Source: CAWDZK01 sp963807005 (GTDB lineage Bacteria; Actinomycetota; Actinomycetes; JACCUZ01). From it: 64,000 nucleotides of DNA. A program made the translations under genes and the position numbers. The DNA lies in assembly GCA_963807005.1 (NCBI GenBank), contig CAWDZK010000002.1:118874-182873 (forward strand). The letters are read 5' to 3'. Numbering within the stretch: position 1 is the first letter of the stretch; each line of letters starts with the position of its first letter. This document shows positions 58,914 through 64,000 of this stretch, piece after piece. A model generated the notes under the pieces. The model saw only the letters and a program-made list of their open reading frames with translations, was not told where the DNA came from and ran no database searches.

Positions 58914-59285
58914 CTACCCCGTACCGCCGGCGCCTTCCCGCGGTCGACGGCGATCTCCCTCGCGAACACGGACTTCAGCGGCGAGAACGTGGTCTGCGAG
59001 GGACCGCAGGGCGACACACTTCCGGACGCACCACCACCGACGTTCTGCTCTTCCGGCCCGCAGAACGTGGAGTTCCACGTGCGAGCCATCGGGGTCCTCC
59101 CGCAGGGCGGGCACAAGTTCTTCGGCACCAGGACCGGGCTGAGGTCCTCCGGCGTGCGTGGCCCCGACGGACTGGCCACAGCCCCGTACGACCTCAGGTT
59201 CATGCGGCTGTCGCCCAAGAAGGGCTTCCGGTACGCGTGCACCATTCACGGCGCGATGATGACCGGCACCGTCATCGTCCGCTGA
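58914..59285 (+). pseudogene. 3'-terminal fragment of a cupredoxin/plastocyanin-like protein
   Basis: On the plus strand the frame is open from the junction near 58911 (RTAGAFPRSTAISLANTDFS) through VEFHVRAIGVLPQGGHKFFG to the C-terminus LSPKKGFRYACTIHGAMMTG, ending TVIVR-stop. The last motif (C-T-I-H-x-x-M) is a type I copper site. The N-terminal copper His and signal peptide are missing. A start at GTG 58989 would give 98 codons without the first strands. The 5' part was lost at the junction with the DUF4386 fragment. Confidence 0.65.
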
Positions 59286-59394
59286 CATCGGCATGCGCCA
59301 TGCGGCGGGGAGCCGAGGGTGGTTCCCCGCCGAGGCGGCTGCGTCAGCCGGTCGGGTGGGTGGTGACATCTCGCCGAGTGATCCCTCCGAGGAG

Positions 59395-60660
59395 TCACGC
59401 CACTCCCGTCAACGGTGGTGGCCGGGAGACGTAGGTGTGCCCCGTGGGGGTGGTTGCCCGGATGGCGTGCTGGCCTGGGCGGCTGTCCCGGGTGGGGCGG
59501 GCGGTCCAGCCGGGGGCCTGCTTGTCGTAGTTGCACCGCTCGCACAGGCCTTGCGCGTTGCCGATCTCCGTCGCGCCGCCGGTGGCTGCCTCGACGGCGT
59601 GGTCGGTGTGGCGGATCGGTGCGTCGCACCAGGGGGTGCGACACGTCTGATCCCGCAGCGCGACCAGCTCGCGCAAGGCGTGGGGGTAGCGGCGGGAGCG
59701 TGAGTCCATCGCCACCAGCTCACCGGTCGCGGGGTCGGCGAAGAGCCGTCGCAGCCACACCTCGCGCTCCGCGCGGGCGAGCAGGTCGCGAGCGAGCTCG
59801 GACGGGACGGGACCGTAGCCCGGGAGGTAGGCGGGGTCGGCCGCGCCGGCCAGCAGTGCCCGGTCGGTCATCACCAGCCGAACCGCCACCTGATGCCCCG
59901 TGGCGGCGGGGTCGCGGCCGGTGACCCGGTCGACGAGGGTGTCGGCCATCACCTGACCCCGGGTGCGCCCGTCACCGACGGCGCGCGCGCTGTCCGCGGC
60001 CCGGGTCAGGGCGGCGTAGGCGGCGACCCCGTCAGCGACCGGCAGCAGCGCGGACAGCGCCGTCATGCAGTCCGGCGCCGGGCGCAGCGTCACCCGTCGG
60101 TCGCGCTCGGCCTTCGCGCGGCGGCGCACCACCGACGACGGGTCGAGGGAGTAGACCAGCGCCTTCGCCCTCGCCACGAGCGCGCCGTCACCGACGCCGT
60201 CGAGGGCGGCCGGATCGGCGCACAACCGCTTGTCGACGAGGGCGCGGTCCTCACGGGTGAGACAGGCGGTCTCGCGCACCAGCAGGGTGGCGCGCCACTC
60301 CGACAGCAGCCCGGCCCGCAGCAGCGCCAACGTGTGCGGCATCTCGTGCACCAGCGCCTTCGCCAGCCCCAGATGACGCCCGCCGCGGTGCGGGGACTCC
60401 CGCCGCGCCAGGGCCACCTGCGCCGCGACCCCGCGCCCGTGCTCCTCGGCAGGCACCCCGGCGTCGGCGTGCGCCGCCCGCACCGACGCGTCCAGGTCCG
60501 CCGCCAACACCGCCTGCGCCGCTGCCGCGGCCGCCTTCAGCTCCTCCAGCGCGCGCAGCCGGTCGATGCGCTCCGGGTCCGAGCAGGCACCGCCGAGGTC
60601 GGCCAGGGACCGGGCGGTCTGCCGGAGTCCCTCGGCACCATCGATGCGGCTGTCGAACAT
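59395..60660 (-). CDS. DUF222/HNH endonuclease-family protein (13E12-like)
   Basis: A 421-aa protein of the DUF222 plus HNH group, abundant in actinobacteria. The N-terminal DUF222 helical region is MFDSRIDGAEGLRQTARSLA with a coiled-coil-like block (RALEELKAAAAAAQAVLAAD), and the C-terminal HNH is CRTPWCDAPIRHTDHAVEAA followed by GNAQGLCERCNYDKQAPGW (H-x-D-H, N, C-x-x-C-N). Target unknown; such genes are multicopy and may be mobile or recombination-associated. The ATG at 60660 was chosen because TAGGAT lies 7 nt upstream. Confidence 0.87.
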   Translation of the reverse strand: MFDSRIDGAEGLRQTARSLADLGGACSDPERIDRLRALEELKAAAAAAQAVLAADLDASVRAAHADAGVPAEEHGRGVAAQVALARRESPHRGGRHLGLAKALVHEMPHTLALLRAGLLSEWRATLLVRETACLTREDRALVDKRLCADPAALDGVGDGALVARAKALVYSLDPSSVVRRRAKAERDRRVTLRPAPDCMTALSALLPVADGVAAYAALTRAADSARAVGDGRTRGQVMADTLVDRVTGRDPAATGHQVAVRLVMTDRALLAGAADPAYLPGYGPVPSELARDLLARAEREVWLRRLFADPATGELVAMDSRSRRYPHALRELVALRDQTCRTPWCDAPIRHTDHAVEAATGGATEIGNAQGLCERCNYDKQAPGWTARPTRDSRPGQHAIRATTPTGHTYVSRPPPLTGVA

Positions 60661-60667
60661 GTGTTCG

Positions 60668-60673
60668 ATCCTA
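60668..60673 (-). promoter_or_regulatory. -10 box of leaderless DUF222/HNH gene
   Basis: On the minus strand TAGGAT is followed by 7 nt and the ATG at 60660. Confidence 0.5.
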
Positions 60674-60748
60674 GCCGACACCCCGGCCACAATCCGTTTG
60701 TCCACAAGGGAATCGGCGCCGCCACGGCCTGCGGGCGCCGGGCCGCGC

Positions 60749-61711
60749 TCAGTGGTCGACGGTCGGGGTTCCGACGACCAGCCGGACCACGAACCCGTCG
60801 TGGGACCGGCTGATGCTCAGGTGGTCGCAGAGCTGGCTGGCGATCCACAAGCCGCGTCCCCCGCTGCGGTCCGAGTCGACCGGGGCGAGCCCGAGAGTGG
60901 GGTCGTCGAGCCCGTCGCCGCTGTCCTTGATCACGGCGATGACCCGGTCGGGCCCGGCCCACAGCCGCAGCTCGACCGGTGGGCGACCGTACCGGTTGGC
61001 GTTGGTCACGATCTCCGACACCGCCAGCGCCAGGTTGTCGGCAGTCTCCGCGCCGAACCGCCCCCGGGTGACCTCGAGGGCGGCCCCGCGCGCGTCGACG
61101 AGGCTCGGGTCGGCGAGCTCGACCAGCGGCTCGCCCGACTCCAGCGGGTCGGTGTACCCGGCCGAGCGCCGGGACAGGAAGGTGGCCGGCGCTTCGTACT
61201 CGTCGTTGGCTGCGTGCACGCCACCGGGACGGGCGAGGTAGGGGTGCGAGCGGACGACCTCGTCGAGGACGGCCGCCGGGGTCGAGCGCTCGTCGTACGT
61301 GCACACCGCCCACACCGGCAGGTCGGCGAAGATCTCGTTGACTGCGGACTCGTAACGGCCCCACCAGTCCCAGGCCGACCCGGTGCCGGGATGAGGCACC
61401 TCGGTGATGAGGCGGATCTGCTCCGCACCGGCTTCGACCTCGGCGGTGAGCACGTCGCGGTAGCTCTTGACCGTCTTGGCGGGGTTCACGTACGCGTCGG
61501 AGGCGGGGAGGTACTTCAGCCCGGCCGGTTCGCCGAGCTCACGCCGGATCAGGCCCTCTCCGTGCGGGCCCAGGATGACGTACGTCGGCTCGCGGGCGTC
61601 GAGCCCCTCGGTCACGAACGGCAGGGCCGTCTCGCACAGCTGCGAGTCCGAGGCGTAGATCGAGGCCTCGTGGAAGAGTCCTTCACGAGCGGAGCCGACG
61701 ACGCTGCTCAC
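60749..61711 (-). CDS. MEDS-domain anti-sigma regulatory factor (HATPase_c, RsbW-like)
   Basis: A 320-aa sensor/kinase-like protein. Residues about 10-165 form a MEDS domain (HEASIYASDSQLCETALPFV, then YVILGPHGEGLIRRELGEP and VLTAEVEAGAEQIRLITEVP). Residues about 200-310 form the HATPase_c domain: LALAVSEIVTNANRYGRPPV (N box), KDSGDGLDDPTLGLAPVDSD (G1 region) and RGLWIASQLCDHLSISRSHD (G2 region). These proteins bind ATP and act on STAS-domain partners. It is coupled to the upstream MEDS-STAS gene through a GTGA overlap. Confidence 0.83.
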   Translation of the reverse strand: MSSVVGSAREGLFHEASIYASDSQLCETALPFVTEGLDAREPTYVILGPHGEGLIRRELGEPAGLKYLPASDAYVNPAKTVKSYRDVLTAEVEAGAEQIRLITEVPHPGTGSAWDWWGRYESAVNEIFADLPVWAVCTYDERSTPAAVLDEVVRSHPYLARPGGVHAANDEYEAPATFLSRRSAGYTDPLESGEPLVELADPSLVDARGAALEVTRGRFGAETADNLALAVSEIVTNANRYGRPPVELRLWAGPDRVIAVIKDSGDGLDDPTLGLAPVDSDRSGGRGLWIASQLCDHLSISRSHDGFVVRLVVGTPTVDH

Positions 61712-62569
61712 GCGGGCGCTCCCTCGGTCATGGCCGGCTCGACCCGGATGCCCTCGAGCCCGAGCAGGTCGATCAGGCGGCCGGGCAGGCCCGAGGAGGT
61801 GCGCAGCACCGCCGTGGCACCGAAGTCGGACGCGAAGTCGCGGATGGTCTCCAGCCCCCGGTGGTCGACGAAACCGAGCCGGGTGCCGTCCACGACCAGC
61901 TCCCCCGTGACGTCCGGACACGCTCGTTCGAGGCAGGCGCGGAGCTCGTCGGTGACGGACAGGTCGAGCTCTCCGAAGAGCGCCAGGTCGGCGCAGTCAT
62001 CGGGGGCGAACAGCCCGAAGGGGGCCATGCCGGTCCGGGCCGCAGGGTGCAGGCACGCCAGCACCGAGGCCGCATATGCCGGCAGCTCCGTCCGGTCGAA
62101 CCCGCACATGCCGGAGAACGGCTGCCCGGCCATGTAGCGGTCGACCTTGTGCTCCCACGTGGCGAACGCGGCGAGCTGCTCCCGCGAGCGCACGAGCGGG
62201 GTGGCATCCGCCGCGACGCGCAGCCCGGCGTACCCCGAGGCCAACGCGTCCTCGGTGGCGGCTAGCGAATGTCGTCAGCATCTCGTCGGGATCGATCACG
62301 GCGTCGTCGGGATAGAGGTCCCCGAGCACGGTGATCGTGAGCGCCCCGCGGGCGACCGCGGGGTGAAGGTCCGGGATGCCGGCCAGGTCGGCCTCGAGCT
62401 GCTCGAGCGGGCGGTCGGCCGCGTAGACGCAGCGAAGGCCGAGGGCGAGGCCGTCGCCGACGAACTCCTGGACCCGCTCCACGAAGTCGTCCCGGTCCTC
62501 GTAGGGCCAGGACAGGTGGTCATGTACGCCGAGTCCCCTGGCGTGCTGGGCACAGCCCACTGAACGCAC
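61708..62569 (-). CDS. MEDS-STAS protein (anti-anti-sigma factor-like), apparent frameshift
   Basis: A protein of about 286 aa. Residues 1-165 are a MEDS domain (HDHLSWPYEDRDDFVERVQE, GLRCVYAADRPLEQLEADLA, and after the shift ALASGYAGLRVAADATPLVR). The C-terminal part is a STAS domain with ELDLSVTDELRACLERACPD and LGFVDHRGLETIRDFASDFG; the phosphoacceptor block is DHRG rather than DSSG. The frame breaks near 62258-62264; the remainder reads on in another frame. The repaired gene ends with a 4-nt overlap with the MEDS-HATPase gene. The GTG at 62569 is preceded by TATCCT 6 nt upstream. Confidence 0.78.
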
Positions 62570-62575
62570 AGCCTG

Positions 62576-62604
62576 AGGATAGGCACCGGGATCCCAGCAG
62601 GCAA
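62576..62604 (-). promoter_or_regulatory. Promoter of the MEDS operon (TTGCCT-17-TATCCT)
   Basis: On the minus strand a -35 TTGCCT (62599-62604) and a -10 TATCCT (62576-62581) are separated by 17 nt. The -10 box is 6 nt from the GTG at 62569, indicating a leaderless transcript. Confidence 0.65.
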
Positions 62605-62782
62605 CGCCTTCACCCGGCCGGGAGGCGGACCGCCATGACGTAGCCGCTCTACTGCCTGGGTCACCCCACAGCAGTCTGGCCGGCCAACCGGCGACCAGGG
62701 GCGCGCCAGCCGCGCCGCAAGGCAGTGCGCAACCTGCCGACCGCCCGCCCCGGGGCAGGAGAGTGCGTCGCCTTCGGCCGTT

Positions 62783-63085
62783 TCAGCGGCGCTGCATCTC
62801 CCAGGCAGCGTCGATGGCCGTGCGCACAGCACGAGGCTGTGCCCGATCGAGATAGGCCTCGACCTTGTGGTGTGCCTCCATGTGAGGCGGGACACCGAAG
62901 CTGTCCGGCCAGGTCTCGAGCAGCGACTCTCGTCTGCTCAGGGGGACCCGGATCACCAGCGTGTTCGGGTCATGCAGGCGCACGAGCAGGCGGTCATGGA
63001 CGTACCACGCCGGACGCGACTCGGTTCCCTTGCGCTTGACCTGCGGCAGCGACTCCGCATACCGAGCAACCTCCTCCAGGGTCAT
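62783..63085 (-). CDS. MmcQ/YjbR family DNA-binding-type protein
   Basis: A 100-aa protein of the YjbR/MmcQ fold: MTLEEVARYAESLPQVKRKG, PAWYVHDRLLVRLHDPNTLV, IRVPLSRRESLLETWPDSFG, and the end HHKVEAYLDRAQPRAVRTAI. The family is sometimes called DNA-binding because of CyaY-like or winged-helix-like surfaces, but its function is unproven. A TACGCT box lies 6 nt before the ATG. Confidence 0.8.
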   Translation of the reverse strand: MTLEEVARYAESLPQVKRKGTESRPAWYVHDRLLVRLHDPNTLVIRVPLSRRESLLETWPDSFGVPPHMEAHHKVEAYLDRAQPRAVRTAIDAAWEMQRR

Positions 63086-63091
63086 CCGCGA

Positions 63092-63097
63092 AGCGTA
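63092..63097 (-). promoter_or_regulatory. -10 box of leaderless YjbR gene
   Basis: On the minus strand TACGCT is followed by 6 nt and the ATG at 63085. Confidence 0.5.
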
Positions 63098-63149
63098 GGC
63101 CCGCTCACCCATCGAGCCGGGCTGGGACTGTGCCGTCGGGACCGGGCGG

Positions 63150-63812
63150 CTATCCCCCGAACTTTGTCCATTGCCCTTCGGAGACGACCTCGACGGAGCC
63201 GTCGACGATCTTGACGGCCGTCTGTTCGTCGATGGCGTAGGCCGGAACGCCGATGTCGGCGGCCCACCGCTGCGCGTCCGCCAGGGTGTTCTGCGGGAAG
63301 GCGTCCAAGTGCGGGAAGATCGAGAAGTCGACGACGCCCAGGGTTCGGTCGTCCGGCGCCGACGGCCACATGACGAAGGCCGCGCCGATCCGCGGCGTCA
63401 TCACCATGCTCCCAGCGCTCACCCCGACCCAGACCTTGTCGGTCAGCGACGGCAGCAGCTCCGCCAGCCCGGACTCGCGCATCCAGTGGCACAGGTAGGT
63501 CGCGTCCCCGCCGTCGACGAGCAGCACGTCGGCCTCGCGGACCCACGGCACCCAGCGCTCGGCGCCGATGCTGCGCAGTGCGGTGAGCTCGAGGACGCCC
63601 AGCGACGCCCAGCCCAAGCCGGACAGGTGACGGAAGTCGGGCTCGGCGGCCACGAAGCCTCGTACCGATGTCGGACCGCACATCGGATGACCCCACTGTG
63701 CTGTCGGGACGCAGAGGGCGTGGCACTCGGCTATCGGCTTGCCGAGGAGCTGCACGAGTGCCGCATGGATGCTGGAGTTCGTGACGCCGCCGGACGTCAG
63801 CAGGAGCTTCAA
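63150..63812 (-). CDS. Peptidase E (S51 family, class I GAT-like)
   Basis: A 220-aa enzyme. It begins LKLLLTSGGVTNSSIHAALV. The catalytic nucleophile is Ser in VWVGVSAGSMVMTPRIGAAF near residue 126, and an acid/His element is VDFSIFPHLDAFPQNTLADA. The family comprises alpha-aspartyl dipeptidases and related type 1 glutamine amidotransferase-like proteins. A TTG start at 63812 was chosen because a strong GGAGG lies 5 nt upstream; the longer frame to 63854 also begins with TTG but has no ribosome-binding site. Confidence 0.85.
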   Translation of the reverse strand: MKLLLTSGGVTNSSIHAALVQLLGKPIAECHALCVPTAQWGHPMCGPTSVRGFVAAEPDFRHLSGLGWASLGVLELTALRSIGAERWVPWVREADVLLVDGGDATYLCHWMRESGLAELLPSLTDKVWVGVSAGSMVMTPRIGAAFVMWPSAPDDRTLGVVDFSIFPHLDAFPQNTLADAQRWAADIGVPAYAIDEQTAVKIVDGSVEVVSEGQWTKFGG

Positions 63813-63949
63813 GCGTGCCTCCGGATGCGGGCGCGGAAGGTTGATGTGCCTCAAGACCCGGGTCCGTGCCGGAAATCATCGCAGCTCGGGCTGACCCAGA
63901 GGTGCTGACCTCGACGCTCATGCTGGCCGGCCGACGCACCGCAGAAGCC

Positions 63950-63986
63950 GGAGCCCCCTGCCTCACACATCGAGGCAGAGGGCTCC
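63950..63986. terminator. Long hairpin near the right edge
   Basis: A 15-bp stem with a single mismatch (GGAGCCCcCTGCCTC and GAGGCAGaGGGCTCC) encloses a 7-nt loop. It is a strong candidate terminator, probably for a gene beyond the right edge, as the peptidase gene starts upstream and runs the other way. Confidence 0.6.
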
Positions 63987-64000
63987 GCGCACCGTGTGGG

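Noticed and set aside
1..64000. CRISPR arrays, tRNA/rRNA genes, IS elements, integrases, prophage genes
   Set aside because: No regularly spaced repeats, no tRNA-like clover-leaf sequence, no transposase or integrase motifs were seen by reading; a covariance search could still find small RNAs.
63855..64000. Possible coding region at the right edge
   Set aside because: No frame with good start, ribosome-binding site and codon use; only the hairpin is supported.

Overview
The window is high-GC, GC3-biased DNA (I estimate about 70% GC or more) from an actinobacterium. The lineage markers are a mycothiol-type maleylpyruvate isomerase-family protein, a DUF222/HNH endonuclease, an AfsR/BTAD regulator, an LpqB/GerMN-type lipoprotein behind a two-component pair, a KGG-rich small protein, several STAS/SpoIIE/MEDS partner-switching proteins, and many leaderless genes with a TAnnnT box 6-7 nt before an ATG or GTG. 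The genus cannot be fixed from the sequence. The content looks chromosomal. I saw no rRNA, tRNA, CRISPR array, insertion sequence, integrase or replication origin.

Layout. 0-23 kb is mostly housekeeping and accessory single genes: a secreted fragment, NYN protein, peptidoglycan-binding secreted protein, hydrolase, GNAT, 3-hydroxybutyrate dehydrogenase with an MHS transporter, methyltransferases, an MFS exporter, YbaK, an ECF sigma factor with a SnoaL tail, PEBP, DinB, EVE, a lipoprotein hydrolase, a phytoene-dehydrogenase-like oxidoreductase, a Zn-alcohol dehydrogenase with an SDR, and a PAS-GAF-SpoIIE phosphatase. 23-27.7 kb holds a PadR/membrane-protein operon with a perfect palindromic operator, then a tightly overlapping carotenoid-tailoring operon (split lycopene cyclase, acyltransferase, glycosyltransferase, P450). 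27.7-37 kb is an envelope/signalling region: a LolA-like protein with an ABC transporter, small membrane proteins, two STAS proteins, a degenerate phosphatase-like protein and a response regulator-histidine kinase-GerMN lipoprotein operon, then CorA. 39.3-43.2 kb is a 1297-aa cyclase-AAA-TPR protein with the architecture of animal soluble adenylyl cyclase. 43-53 kb carries an exported protein, a PIG-L deacetylase, an AfsR-like regulator, a flavin oxidoreductase, a VOC protein, an NAD(P)-binding protein and a DUF3068 protein. 53-59 kb is an amide/amidine nitrogen region: acetamidase, APC permease, a cytoplasmic AmiC-like sensor, MarR and a CtlX-type hydrolase. 59-64 kb has two truncated gene fragments, an HNH endonuclease, a MEDS-STAS/MEDS-HATPase pair, a YjbR protein and a peptidase E.

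Reliability. Nine genes appear to be split by single-base frameshifts although both halves keep clear family sequence and normal codon use, and in several the repaired gene forms an exact 4-nt stop/start overlap with its neighbour. Indels in the assembly are the simplest explanation. One junction near 58911, where two 5'-truncated genes meet head to head, is either a real rearrangement or a misjoin. Function calls rest on motif recognition only; no database search was possible.
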